Shown: positions 24,993 to 33,154 of the stretch, one piece after another
Position numbering within the stretch: position 1 is the first letter of the stretch
Layout of the letters: each line of letters begins with the position of its first letter
Assembly (NCBI GenBank): GCA_025965195.1
Contig: JAOPXK010000098.1
Location: 1 to 64,000 of the forward strand
DNA: 64,000 bases
Direction of reading: 5' to 3'
DNA from: Marmoricola sp.
GTDB taxonomy: Bacteria; Actinomycetota; Actinomycetes; Propionibacteriales; Nocardioidaceae
Position numbers and translations under genes: made by a program
Notes under the pieces: generated by a model
Databases searched by the model: none
Seen by the model: the letters and a program-made list of their open reading frames with translations, nothing else
Told to the model about the DNA's origin: nothing

Positions 24993-25379
24993 CTAGCCGG
25001 TTGGGCGGAAGGAATCGTAGCGCGCGGCGGACACGGGCGCGAAATCGGAGGGCGCGAGATCGCGCCCGGCCCCGAGATCAGCGCCTTCGAGCCGGGCCAG
25101 GGAAGCGCTCGACCGTGAGCCTCGTCACGGCATTCCGGCCTTGATCGATCCAATAGTCCGAAATGCACCCGCCGGGTACATTCGCGGGCAACCCGGGTTA
25201 CTTCCGAGCCTCCTGTTCGGCGTACTTTGGGGAACACAACAAAATCGCCTGCAACGACGCCCGCGATCTGCAGAACTCAACGACACTGTTCCGTCGATAC
25301 GCTCGACGGCCGACGACGCTTTTCCCCCGGACTGAATCCGTGGACGGGCCCGTCGCGAATGCTCGAGAGGGAAACTGGC
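24993..25379. other. 387-bp intergenic region upstream of pckG
   Basis: No gene is recognised here. The left part must hold the minus-strand promoter of tRNA-Arg. The right part is the leader of pckG, ending with GAGAGGGAAA before ATG 25380. A 10-base palindrome AACCCGGGTT lies at 25190-25199. No riboswitch fold was recognised by eye. Confidence 0.5.
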
Positions 25380-27212
25380 ATGACTGCCGATACGTCGACC
25401 ACCACCGCAACAGATGCGGCCGCTCCGACCAGCCATGAGGGCATCCTCAATTGGGTCAACGAGATCGCGGCACTGACCCAGCCCGAGAACATTCACTGGG
25501 TGACCGGCTCCGATGAGGAGTGGACCGAGCTGACCGACGCACTCGTCGCGTCCGGCACCTTCATCAAGCTCGATGAGAAGAAGAAGCCGAACTCCTACTA
25601 CGCGGCCTCCGACCCCACCGACGTGGCGCGCGTCGAGGACCGCACCTACATCTGCTCGGTCGATGAAAAGGATTGCGGGCCCACCAACAACTGGATGGAC
25701 CCGAACGAGATGAAGGACATCATGCGCGGGCTGTACGCCGGCTGCATGAAGGGCCGCACCATGTACGTCATCCCGTTCGTGATGGGTCACGTCGAGGCCG
25801 AGAGCCCGATGTTCGGCGTGGAGATCACCGACTCGGCGTACGTCACCGCCTCGATGCGGGTGATGGCGCGCGTCGGCACCAAGGTTCTCGCCCGGATGGA
25901 GGAGCTCAACGCAGACTTCGTGCCCGCCCTGCACTCGGTCGGCGCCCCCCTCGAAGAGGGCCAGGCCGACGTCAAGTGGCCCTGCAACGACACCAAGTAC
26001 ATCGTCCAGTTCCCCGAGGAGCGGATGATCTGGAGCTTCGGTTCCGGCTACGGCGGCAACGCCCTGCTCGGCAAGAAGTGCTACGCGCTCCGCATCGCCT
26101 CCGTGATGGCGCGTGACGAGGGCTGGCTCGCCGAGCACATGCTGATCCTCAAGCTCACCTCGCCGGCCGGTGTCACCAAGTACATCGCCGCCGCGTTCCC
26201 GAGCGCCTGTGGCAAGACCAACCTCGCCATGCTGGCGCCGACCATCCCGGGCTGGAAGGTCGAGGCGATCGGCGACGACATCGCCTGGATGCGCATCGGC
26301 GACGACGGCCGGCTGTGGGCGGTCAACCCGGAGTACGGCTTCTTCGGCGTTGCTCCCGGCACCAACCAGGACACCAACCCCAACGCGATGAAGACCATCG
26401 AGATCGGCAACTCGGTCTTCACCAACGTCGCGCTCACCGATGACGGCGACGTCTGGTGGGAGGGCCTGGAGAACCCGCCGGCCCACGCAACCTCGTGGAA
26501 GGGCGAGCCCTGGACCCCGGAGTCCACCGAGCTCAGCTCGCACCCCAACTCGCGCTACTGCACCCCGATCAAGCAGTGCCCGATCCTGGCGCCGGAGTAC
26601 GACGACCCGCGTGGTGTCCCGATCGACGCGATCCTCTTCGGTGGCCGTCGCAAGACGACCATTCCGCTGGTGACCGAGGCCCGCGACTGGGTCCACGGCA
26701 CGTTCATGGGCGCGACCCTGTCGTCCGAGACGACTGCTGCCGCGGTCGGCGAGGTCGGCATCGTGCGGCGCGACCCGATGGCGATGTTGCCGTTCATCGG
26801 CTACAACGCCGGTGACTACTTCAACCACTGGATCACGATCGGCAAGGACAACGACGCCTCGAAGCTCCCGAAGATCTTCTACGTCAACTGGTTCCGTCGT
26901 GACGAGGACGGTGGCTTCCTGTGGCCGGGATTCGGCGAGAACAGCCGGGTCCTCAAGTGGGTCATCGAGCGCATGGACGGGATGGCTGAAGGCGTCGAGA
27001 CCCCGATCGGCTACGTGCCGGCGCCGGGTGCGCTCGACGTCGACGGACTCGACGTGACTCCCGAGCACATGGCGCAGGCCCTCAAGGTCGACATCGAGGA
27101 GTGGAAGGCCGAGATCCCACAGATCACCGAGTGGTTCGAGAAGTTCGGCGACTCGCTGCCCGCCGTGCTCTGGACCGAGCTCGACGGCCTGAAGGCACGT
27201 CTGGGTCTCTGA
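25380..27212 (+). CDS. pckG: Phosphoenolpyruvate carboxykinase (GTP)
   Basis: The 610-residue enzyme converts oxaloacetate and GTP to phosphoenolpyruvate, the gluconeogenic exit from the TCA cycle. It shows the GTP-class active-site P-loop [13 protein letters not shown] near residue 275 with the reactive cysteine, [16 protein letters not shown] near residue 100, and [10 protein letters not shown] plus [30 protein letters not shown] in the C-terminal lobe (guanine and metal-site region). Length agrees with GTP-dependent PEPCKs. ATG 25380 follows GAGAGGGAAA. It is monocistronic, ending at a strong terminator. The many acetyl-CoA- and acetoacetate-yielding genes in this window make gluconeogenesis from acids plausible. 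Confidence 0.97.
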   Translation: MTADTSTTTATDAAAPTSHEGILNWVNEIAALTQPENIHWVTGSDEEWTELTDALVASGTFIKLDEKKKPNSYYAASDPTDVARVEDRTYICSVDEKDCGPTNNWMDPNEMKDIMRGLYAGCMKGRTMYVIPFVMGHVEAESPMFGVEITDSAYVTASMRVMARVGTKVLARMEELNADFVPALHSVGAPLEEGQADVKWPCNDTKYIVQFPEERMIWSFGSGYGGNALLGKKCYALRIASVMARDEGWLAEHMLILKLTSPAGVTKYIAAAFPSACGKTNLAMLAPTIPGWKVEAIGDDIAWMRIGDDGRLWAVNPEYGFFGVAPGTNQDTNPNAMKTIEIGNSVFTNVALTDDGDVWWEGLENPPAHATSWKGEPWTPESTELSSHPNSRYCTPIKQCPILAPEYDDPRGVPIDAILFGGRRKTTIPLVTEARDWVHGTFMGATLSSETTAAAVGEVGIVRRDPMAMLPFIGYNAGDYFNHWITIGKDNDASKLPKIFYVNWFRRDEDGGFLWPGFGENSRVLKWVIERMDGMAEGVETPIGYVPAPGALDVDGLDVTPEHMAQALKVDIEEWKAEIPQITEWFEKFGDSLPAVLWTELDGLKARLGL

Positions 27213-27261
27213 GGTCGCTACCAACCGGTAGGTCATTCGACCAACCTGCGTGCAGCATGAA

Positions 27262-27299
27262 GGCCGCACCCCTCGTGGGGTGCGGCCGTTCGTGCTTTT
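27262..27299 (+). terminator. Rho-independent terminator of pckG
   Basis: GGCCGCACCCC (27262-27272) and GGGGTGCGGCC (27277-27287) form a perfect 11-bp stem with a TCGT loop. A short T-run (CTTTTC) follows about nine bases later. It is 50 bases after the pckG stop. Confidence 0.85.
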
Positions 27300-27347
27300 C
27301 GCAGGCATCTTCGACATCGCGCGCCGCTCACCTGTTTAATCGACGAC

Positions 27348-28391
27348 GTGAGCATCGAGTACGGGGCAGAGCATCGGCGGCTTCTGGAAACGCGTGCGAG
27401 CGTGCTCTACCGGGAGGCGGTCGAGCACGGCTCCGTCCAACGCGATGACCCGCGTTTCGCCGACGGCACCGTCGACCGTCCGAGCCTCGATCTGCTCACC
27501 GATCTCGGGCTGCTGGCCCTGGATCCGACCACCGGCAGCTACGTTCCCGTGGACCCAGCGACCGTCCAGTCCCGCGTCGTCGCCCCGATGGGCCAGATGG
27601 CGGCCGACCTGCTCACCGAGTCGACCAGCTGGGCCAACACCTTCGGCGCGCTCGGCCAGGTCTTCCGGCGTACGGCGCTGGGCGGCAGCCCGATCACCGA
27701 GCTACGCGGCTACGCCAACATCAACCGTTTCATCCAGGCCGCCGTCGGCGACGCCGAGAAGGAGCTGCTCACGGCTCAGCCGGCGGGCGCCCGGTCGGCA
27801 GCAACGCTGAAGGTCGCCATCGAGCGCGACCTCCGCGCCCTGGAACGCGGCATCACGCTGCGCACGCTCTATCAGCACTCGGCCCGCCGGAGCATCGCGA
27901 CGCGGGAGTACGCCGAGGAGGTGAGCCGGCACGGGGCCGAGATCCGCACGCTCGACGAGTTCTTCAACCGGCTGATCGTGGTCGACCGGGTGCTCGCGAT
28001 CGTGCCGGGCGTCGAAGGCACTCACGTCGCGATCGCGATCCATGACAAGAGCCTGGTCGCCTACCTGGTCGACATCTTCGACCGCTACTGGGAGCGCGCC
28101 CGCGCCTTCGCCGACCGTGAGGAAGCCACTGCCCGCGACATCGCGGACGACGTGCACAACATGACGGTGCGGATGCTGGTCGAAGGCCACAGCGACCACG
28201 CGAGCGCGAAGCGAGTCGGGGTCAGCACCAGGACCTACGCGGGCTACGTGGCCGCGCTCAAGGACGAGTACGGCGCTCAGACCCGCTTCCAGCTCGGCTA
28301 TGCGATGGGCCAGCTCGAGGCCAAGAACGGTCGACGACGGAATTCGCAGCTGGAGCCTCCGGAGGAGAACAACAGGATGATCGTGCCCTGA
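27348..28391 (+). CDS. LuxR-type HTH regulator with TrmB/PLD-like N-terminal part
   Basis: This 347-residue protein has a C-terminal LuxR-type helix-turn-helix at about residues 280-328 (ADDVHNMTVRMLVEGHSDHASAKRVGVSTRTYAGYVAALKDEYGAQTRFQLGY). The N-terminal 90 residues resemble a TrmB-like winged helix (LDLLTDLGLLALDPTTGSYVPVDP), and the middle (SARRSIATREYAEEV to RLIVVDRVLAIVP) resembles the degenerate phospholipase-D-like sensor domain found in many actinobacterial regulators of this type. It has no receiver domain, so it is probably controlled by a ligand. It is convergent with a tiny exported-peptide gene at 28508-28660, a plausible partner. GTG start. Confidence 0.78.
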   Translation: MSIEYGAEHRRLLETRASVLYREAVEHGSVQRDDPRFADGTVDRPSLDLLTDLGLLALDPTTGSYVPVDPATVQSRVVAPMGQMAADLLTESTSWANTFGALGQVFRRTALGGSPITELRGYANINRFIQAAVGDAEKELLTAQPAGARSAATLKVAIERDLRALERGITLRTLYQHSARRSIATREYAEEVSRHGAEIRTLDEFFNRLIVVDRVLAIVPGVEGTHVAIAIHDKSLVAYLVDIFDRYWERARAFADREEATARDIADDVHNMTVRMLVEGHSDHASAKRVGVSTRTYAGYVAALKDEYGAQTRFQLGYAMGQLEAKNGRRRNSQLEPPEENNRMIVP

Positions 28392-28399
28392 AAAAGATC

Positions 28400-28430
28400 G
28401 AGGGCGGCAGACCCGAGGTCCGCCGCCCTC
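28400..28430. terminator. Hairpin between the LuxR-type gene and the peptide gene
   Basis: GAGGGCGGC (28400-28408) and GCCGCCCTC (28422-28430) form a perfect 9-bp stem directly after the regulator stop codon. There is no clear T-run on the plus strand. On the minus strand an AT-richer tail (GATCTTTTTC) follows, so it may also terminate the peptide mRNA. Confidence 0.65.
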
Positions 28431-28507
28431 TAACGAGACGGCCGGGGGGGTGGCTGGACGTTGTGCCGGGGGGCGACTTGGCGTCCTCGTCTCGAGTCTT
28501 GGAAGGC

Positions 28508-28660
28508 CTAGTCCCAGCCGGTGTCCAGCATTGAGTGATAGGTCGTACGGGATGCGTGGTCGCTGACTGCTTGCGCGGGGGCAGCAACCGCACCGACCAC
28601 GAAGCCGAGAGCGACTATGGCGGCGGCTGCCGCTTTCGCCACCGAGGAGAACTTGCTCAT
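28508..28660 (-). CDS. 50-residue exported peptide precursor (candidate signal peptide pheromone)
   Basis: A short gene encodes 50 residues: basic start MSKFSSVAKA, hydrophobic core AAAAIVALGFVVGAVAAPA, signal peptidase I site AQA/VS, and a 19-residue mature part VSDHASRTTYHSMLDTGWD. GAAGGG lies about ten bases before the ATG. Codon choice is strongly GC-biased, as in neighbouring genes. It faces the LuxR-type regulator gene across 116 bases. A tiny Sec-exported peptide beside a dedicated HTH regulator is the layout of peptide-signalling pairs; that role is inferred. No lantibiotic or maturase genes are nearby. It could instead be an unrelated small secreted protein. Confidence 0.72.
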   Translation of the reverse strand: MSKFSSVAKAAAAAIVALGFVVGAVAAPAQAVSDHASRTTYHSMLDTGWD

Positions 28661-28797
28661 GGTGATGACCCTTCGTTTGGCCCGGTTGCTCCGGCCGGGC
28701 TAGGTCAAGTGTCGGGCACGGTCAGCCGCAGGCCCATAGCGCGGCGACCTCATCAAAGTGCACTGCATGTTTCTGCAACTTCTTGTAGACGCAACAA

Positions 28798-28825
28798 CAC
28801 CCCGAGACCTGGTGGACTCGGGGTG
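28798..28825 (-). terminator. Terminator after tRNA-Ser(GCT)
   Basis: CACCCCGAG (28798-28806) pairs perfectly with CTCGGGGTG (28817-28825). On the minus strand it lies just downstream of the tRNA 3' end and is followed by TTGTTG. It separates the tRNA from the peptide gene promoter region. Confidence 0.75.
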
Positions 28826-28835
28826 CTGTGACCTG

Positions 28836-28924
28836 CGGAGGTGGGGAGATTTGAACTCCCGACAGGGATTAACCTGAACCCGCTTAGCAGGCGGGCGCCA
28901 TAAACCGGACTAGGCGACACCTCC
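28836..28924 (-). tRNA. tRNA-Ser(GCT)
   Basis: The minus strand gives acceptor GGAGGTG/CACCTCC, a D arm, anticodon stem-loop CCGCCTGCTAAGCGG with anticodon GCT, a long class II variable arm as expected for serine, and T arm CGGGAGTTCAAATCTCCC. Discriminator G at 28836; CCA is not encoded (CAG follows). It reads AGU and AGC codons. Confidence 0.95.
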
Positions 28925-28989
28925 AGAACGCGAGCACAGATTACCCATGCCGACCGGGTGTCGCCCAATCGGGCCCGTACCCGCCCCGC

Positions 28990-29475
28990 TCAGCCGAGCC
29001 GGCGGTAGCCGTGACCCCGGTCGAGGTGCCCCTGAAGGTCCTTGACGAAGACCTCCCGATCGCCCGCAAGGAGCTCGACCGGGACGGTCGTGGTGCGTCC
29101 GTCCCGGAGGCGGAGGATCACACAGGGAGCGTTCGCCACGGTGGTGGTCTGCAGGTCTTCGACGTCGCTCCAGCGAGCCGCCTTGGTGCCGGCGCCGCGG
29201 ATGAACCGGACCTGGTAGCCCACCGCGTCGAGGCGTACGACGTACCAGCGGCGCACCAGCAGGAAGCCCAGGGTGAAAACGCCGATCACGGCCAGGATGA
29301 TCACCCCGGACAGGATGTCCTTCGACAGGCCCAGCACCATGACCAGCACCGTCATCAGCACCAGGACCGCTCCGATCGCGACCAGCACGGTGCCCATCAG
29401 CCGGGCGCGAAGCTGCGGCGAGAGCCCGTAGTCAGTGGGCGCGTCGGGGGATGCGGGAACACCGGAATCGGTCAC
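28990..29475 (-). CDS. PH-domain-like membrane protein, uncharacterised
   Basis: The 161-residue protein has a hydrophilic N-terminus, two transmembrane segments at about residues 27-51 and 54-75 (LMGTVLVAIGAVLVLMTVLVMVLGL; GVIILAVIGVFTLGFLLV) and a C-terminal beta-rich part (WYVVRLDAVGYQVRFIRG, RWSDVEDLQTTTV, VILRLRDGRTTTVPVELL) resembling bacterial PH-like domains of small membrane proteins. The C-terminus is probably cytoplasmic. No function can be assigned. Divergent from the gene at 29603. Confidence 0.72.
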   Translation of the reverse strand: MTDSGVPASPDAPTDYGLSPQLRARLMGTVLVAIGAVLVLMTVLVMVLGLSKDILSGVIILAVIGVFTLGFLLVRRWYVVRLDAVGYQVRFIRGAGTKAARWSDVEDLQTTTVANAPCVILRLRDGRTTTVPVELLAGDREVFVKDLQGHLDRGHGYRRLG

Positions 29476-29602
29476 CCGGTGATTACATCTTCAAGTGGCC
29501 GAGATCGCCAATCGGGTGCGGACCACTCTTGTTTAACAACGTGATCCGAGTCACACTCAAGATTCCATCTGAGCACGCGACCAATCGTGGAGGTGGGTGC
29601 TG

Positions 29603-29962
29603 ATGGCGACGTTGGAAGACGCAATCGACGAGCTGCGACAGGCCCTGAACGACAGCCGAATCGCGCAGAACTGGCGGTGGCTGGTCCGGCAGAAGCTCTC
29701 CGCCGTCAAGGATGCCCTGGCCGATGAGCAGGTGCGCTACTTCGACGGCTGGCTCACCGCCAAGGCAAGTGTGTCCGACCGTGACCGGACCCAGCTGCTG
29801 GCCCGCATCGGTGCACTCGGCCCGCGGGTACTCGAACGCCTCGACGCCGAACGTGCCCGCACCGAGCTCGGCCGGCTGGTGGCGGACCTCGAGCGCTTCC
29901 GGCAACGGCTGCACGACCTCGCCTACGACAGCGTGTCGATGGAGATCGGCGGCTCCGAGTAG
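29603..29962 (+). CDS. Small helical protein of unknown function
   Basis: The 119-residue product (MATLEDAIDELRQALNDSRIAQNWRWLVRQKLSAVKDAL...) is rich in Leu, Arg, Glu and Asp with heptad-like spacing, including RLVADLERFRQRLHDLAY near the end, suggesting a helical bundle or coiled coil. No membrane segment or known motif is seen. ATG 29603 is preferred to GTG 29597 because GGAGG lies nine bases upstream of the ATG. It ends just before the tRNA-Ser(TGA) gene on the other strand. Confidence 0.7.
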   Translation: MATLEDAIDELRQALNDSRIAQNWRWLVRQKLSAVKDALADEQVRYFDGWLTAKASVSDRDRTQLLARIGALGPRVLERLDAERARTELGRLVADLERFRQRLHDLAYDSVSMEIGGSE

Positions 29963-29984
29963 GTCTGGACCGGTCGCGGAGCCT

Positions 29985-30076
29985 TGGCAGAGGGGGCGGG
30001 ATTCGAACCCGCGGCTGACATCACTGCCAGCGACCGCTTTCAAGGCGGTTCCGATCGGCCACTCCGGCACCCCTCC
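29985..30076 (-). tRNA. tRNA-Ser(TGA)
   Basis: The minus strand shows acceptor GGAGGGG/CCCCTCT (first pair G-U), D arm GCCGGAGTGGCCGATCGG, anticodon stem-loop CCGCCTTGAAAGCGG with anticodon TGA, a class II variable arm and T arm GCGGGTTCGAATCCCGC. Discriminator G is at 29988. Unlike the other two tRNAs in this window, the CCA end is encoded (29987-29985). Confidence 0.95.
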
Positions 30077-30166
30077 ATGTCCCGAGGGACTGGACGGAAG
30101 TCTAGTGGCCAGCATCCGCCGGCTTCGGCTGGCTGCTCGCGCGCCCGGCACGACCTGTTGGACCGG

Positions 30167-31228
30167 TCAGTTCAGGGCGTGCAGCCGGCCGGGTTCGGGA
30201 CGATGCGCCTGTGCCTCTTCGACCCGGCGGGCCCGGCGGCCACGCGTCCCGGTGAAGGCCTGCTCGACCCGGATCACGGCGTACCCGAGAACCAGGCCGA
30301 GGACGAGGCTGTAGGCCAGTCCGAGCATCGTCGTACTGAACGAGACCCCCTGGTCGGCGAGGCGACCCGTCGTGGGTGCGGTCACCGCGACACCGAACGC
30401 GCACACCCACCAACCCTGCCGGCGTCGGGCGCGCATGAAGACGCCCCAGATCAGGGCCGGAATGCCGAGGAGTGCGTCGATCGGGTGGGGTACGGCCCCC
30501 AGCGCGGAGCGGGTCGAGTTGCGGAAGTCGTTGACCCAGCCGACCAGCTCTGGTGAGCCCCACCTGCCCAGGGCTTCGGTGTAGGCGAGCGCGATCGCGA
30601 GAAGCAGGACCGCGCCGCCTGCAACGACGTATCCCCTGCGGCCGAGGCCGTGCAGGCCCGCTCCGAGCCGGTAGACCAGCGCGATCGACCCGACCAGTGA
30701 GGCCGCGAGGACGACATAGCCGAAGCGGTTGACGTCGAGCTGGACGGTGTAGCCCACGACGCCGAGCGAGGCGATGAAGGCGACCAGGACGGCGACCAGG
30801 ACCTCCCTCGCGGCGCCCTTGAACGTCGCGGCCGGTGTCGTGGCCAGCACCGCGAGCATCGCCCCGAGTACGCCGGTCGCCGCAGCCGATCCGGCAAGCA
30901 GCGGAGTCCACTGGGTCAGCAGCCCGACGAGGACGACAACGCTGCTGAGCACGCCTCCCCACAGGATCCGGCCGCCCGTGCGCGAGGCGAGACCGAGGGT
31001 GAAGCAGACGGTCAACGCGCCGGCAGCGATCCGGGAGTAGTCGGTCGGGACATCGGAGAAGCGGTCGAAGCCAAGGACCCCGGACGCCGCCGCCACGACG
31101 AGGAACCAGACCGGCTGGCTGATCCTGACTCGGAACCGACGCTGTCTGGGGTCACTGGTTTTTTTGGCGCGGACCTTCTTGACCGGAGTTGCCCGGCGGC
31201 GACCAGTCGAGCGGTCAGCACGCGACAC
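30167..31228 (-). CDS. Polytopic membrane protein, uncharacterised
   Basis: This 353-residue protein has a strongly basic N-terminus (RRRATPVKKVRAKKTSDPRQRRFRVR), about nine transmembrane segments from residue 40 on, and a basic C-terminal tail (GTRGRRARRVEEAQAH). No catalytic or transport motif is recognised. GTG 31228 is chosen over TTG 31234 because AGGAGG lies eight bases upstream of it. It follows the nitrilase gene on the same strand, separated by a perfect 12-bp hairpin. Confidence 0.72.
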   Translation of the reverse strand: MSRADRSTGRRRATPVKKVRAKKTSDPRQRRFRVRISQPVWFLVVAAASGVLGFDRFSDVPTDYSRIAAGALTVCFTLGLASRTGGRILWGGVLSSVVVLVGLLTQWTPLLAGSAAATGVLGAMLAVLATTPAATFKGAAREVLVAVLVAFIASLGVVGYTVQLDVNRFGYVVLAASLVGSIALVYRLGAGLHGLGRRGYVVAGGAVLLLAIALAYTEALGRWGSPELVGWVNDFRNSTRSALGAVPHPIDALLGIPALIWGVFMRARRRQGWWVCAFGVAVTAPTTGRLADQGVSFSTTMLGLAYSLVLGLVLGYAVIRVEQAFTGTRGRRARRVEEAQAHRPEPGRLHALN

Positions 31229-31263
31229 GGACAAGTCCTCCTGAGGCTGCCTGCAAGGGCGAT

Positions 31264-31289
31264 CGGCGGGTCGGCTGGCCGACCCGCCG
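31264..31289 (-). terminator. Perfect 12-bp hairpin between nitrilase and membrane-protein genes
   Basis: CGGCGGGTCGGC (31264-31275) and GCCGACCCGCCG (31278-31289) are exact reverse complements with a two-base loop. It lies just beyond the stop of the minus-strand nitrilase gene. No T-run follows, so it would be a non-canonical terminator or mRNA-stabilising stem. Confidence 0.6.
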
Positions 31290-31300
31290 AGGATACGTGA

Positions 31301-32083
31301 TCAGAGGCGGCGATTGGCCAGCGACGGATTGTCCTTCCGGACGCGCAGAAGGCTCTCGCGGTCCAGCACACCGTGCAGCTCGGCCGCCTCCTCGCCGGCC
31401 TCGACCAGCACCGCACCGTCAGGAGCGACGACGAGCGAGTGGCCGGTGTAGCGCGGCCCCGGCTGACCGACCGCGACGACGTACGCCGTGTTCTCGATGG
31501 CTCGGGCCCGCACGAGCGTCCGCCAGTGATCGACCTTGAGGGGTCCGGCAACCCAGGCCGACGGGACGACCAGCACTTCGGCTCCGCCTGCGACAAGAGT
31601 GCGGGCAAGCTCGGGAAAGCGCAGGTCGTAACAGGTCATCAGGCCGACCTGCCAGCCCGCCACCTCGGCGACGACCGGAGTCAGTGGGCCAGCATGGACC
31701 CGGTCGGACTCGCGGAAGCCGAAGGAGTCGTAGAGATGGATCTTCCGGTACGTCGTCACCGCTCCCGGCTGCGCAAGGACCAGGGTGTTGAACGGCCGCG
31801 TCGGGTCCTCGCTGGTCTCGAACATCCCGGCGACGACGGCAGCGTGGTGCTGCTCAGCAAGGGCGCCGAGCCGGCTCGGGTAGGGCCCACTCAGCGGTTC
31901 GGCGTACGGCGCGAGGTCGGCACCCGGCTCTCCGAAGTCACGGGCCGCGGCCTCGGGGAGCACGACGAGATCGCCGTCGACCGTCAGTGAGTCGAGGAAG
32001 GCGAGGTTCTCCGCCGGGTCGAGCGAGGACGCGCGCTGCACCAGGGTCACGCGGAATGCGTCCTGCGGGTCGGAGGGGGTCAT
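31301..32083 (-). CDS. Carbon-nitrogen hydrolase (nitrilase superfamily, Nit2-like)
   Basis: The 260-residue protein has the complete catalytic set of the nitrilase superfamily: glutamate in VVLPEAAARDFG near residue 43, lysine in TYRKIHLYDSFGF near residue 111, and cysteine in GLMTCYDLRFPELAR near residue 148. The HLYD/F.ES pattern places it with Nit1/Nit2-like omega-amidases (hydrolysis of deaminated glutathione or omega-amides) rather than true nitrilases; the exact substrate is inferred. ATG 32083 is used because the codons further upstream lie in the promoter shared with the divergent mobA-like gene. Confidence 0.87.
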   Translation of the reverse strand: MTPSDPQDAFRVTLVQRASSLDPAENLAFLDSLTVDGDLVVLPEAAARDFGEPGADLAPYAEPLSGPYPSRLGALAEQHHAAVVAGMFETSEDPTRPFNTLVLAQPGAVTTYRKIHLYDSFGFRESDRVHAGPLTPVVAEVAGWQVGLMTCYDLRFPELARTLVAGGAEVLVVPSAWVAGPLKVDHWRTLVRARAIENTAYVVAVGQPGPRYTGHSLVVAPDGAVLVEAGEEAAELHGVLDRESLLRVRKDNPSLANRRL

Positions 32084-32121
32084 TGCCCCAGCCTGCCAGC
32101 ACTGGTGGAACACTTCGAGGC

Positions 32122-32706
32122 ATGGACCAGGGGGACGGCCCCGACGTTGGCGGCATCATTCTGGCCGGCGGCACCGCCGTCCGGCTGGGCGGCGCGGACA
32201 AGGCGACGATCGACATCGCCGGCCGCACGCTGCTCGAGCACGCGATCGACGCGATGATCGACCTCGCGGAGGTCGTCGTGGTGGGCATCCCCGTGCCGAC
32301 GAACAGGCCGGTGACGTTCTTGCGTGAGGACCCGCCAGGCGGCGGCCCTGCCGCGGGGCTGCTCGCCGGGCTGAGCGGCTTCCCGCGGCTGCCGGACCTG
32401 GTGGTCGTCCTGGCCGTGGACATGCCGTGCGTGACGGCTGCGACCATCCGCCGGCTGACCCGGTCGATGGTCGATGACGGCGCGCTGCTGGCCGACGAGT
32501 CAGGCCGCCGTCAGCCACTCTGCGGGGTCTACTCGACGGCCGCACTGCAGGCCCACCGCCCGCCGTACGAGCAGGAGTTCGGCCTGTCGGTGCATGCCCT
32601 GATCGGCAACCTGCGACTTGCCGAGGTGGCAGGCATCGGCGACGAGGCCCGCGACGTGGACAGCTGGGACGATCTGACGCAGCTGCGCTCCGCGCTGGAG
32701 GCCTGA
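32122..32706 (+). CDS. mobA: Molybdenum cofactor guanylyltransferase (MobA-like NTP transferase)
   Basis: The 194-residue protein has the nucleotidyltransferase signature IILAGGTAVRLGGADKATIDIAGRTLLEHAID at residues 11-42, a glycine-rich DPPGGGPAAGLLAGL segment and the metal-binding aspartate in VLAVDMPCVT. These are the MobA features: transfer of GMP from GTP to molybdopterin. The LGGADKA variant of the usual RMGxDK motif is slightly divergent, so a related NTP transferase cannot be excluded. The following gene encodes a DUF6457 protein, commonly found beside MobA in actinobacteria. Confidence 0.8.
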   Translation: MDQGDGPDVGGIILAGGTAVRLGGADKATIDIAGRTLLEHAIDAMIDLAEVVVVGIPVPTNRPVTFLREDPPGGGPAAGLLAGLSGFPRLPDLVVVLAVDMPCVTAATIRRLTRSMVDDGALLADESGRRQPLCGVYSTAALQAHRPPYEQEFGLSVHALIGNLRLAEVAGIGDEARDVDSWDDLTQLRSALEA

Positions 32707-32789
32707 TCCACGCCTCACCGAGGGCACCGATCCAGACAGTTGTGCCGAACCCCTTGCGACCTCGCGCCAACGGGGTAAGTCTGGGTCTC

Positions 32790-33095
32790 GTGAACCTGCA
32801 CGACTGGATTGACGAACTGTGCGACGCCCTCGACGTCGAGGTCGACGTCGATGAGTCGCTCATCCTCGACCTTGCCCGCGAGGCGGCGCACAACGTCGAA
32901 CGCCCCGCTGCCCCGGTCTCCACCTTCCTGCTGGGGTACGCCGCCGCCCGCTCGTGCGGTGACCTCGACGAGCTGGAACGTCTCGCCGGGATCGCCACCG
33001 ACCTGGCGCTGCGCTGGGACAAGCCGGCCGACGTGCTCAAGCACGAGGACGAGGATCCCGAGGTCGAGGCCGAGCTGGCCGACGTCGACGCGTGA
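32790..33095 (+). CDS. DUF6457 domain protein
   Basis: The 101-residue acidic protein VNLHDWIDELCDALDVEVDVDESLILDLAREAAHNVERPAAPVSTFLLGYAAA matches the DUF6457 family, often encoded directly after mobA or fused to it. The function is unknown, probably related to molybdenum cofactor maturation. GTG 32790 starts the conserved region. It lies 83 bases after mobA with the same orientation. Confidence 0.78.
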   Translation: MNLHDWIDELCDALDVEVDVDESLILDLAREAAHNVERPAAPVSTFLLGYAAARSCGDLDELERLAGIATDLALRWDKPADVLKHEDEDPEVEAELADVDA

Positions 33096-33154
33096 CCCGG
33101 ATGCCGGCCCGGGTGCAGGCCCGGGTGTCGACACTGTCCTCCTAGGCTGGGCCC

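Noticed and set aside
25125..27317. A 730-codon open frame antisense to pckG
   Set aside because: It is the shadow of a GC-rich coding strand: the sense frame encodes an intact, motif-complete PEP carboxykinase, and the antisense product has no recognisable domain. Similar long antisense frames lie opposite 3669-4802, 4809-6038 and 32715-34732.
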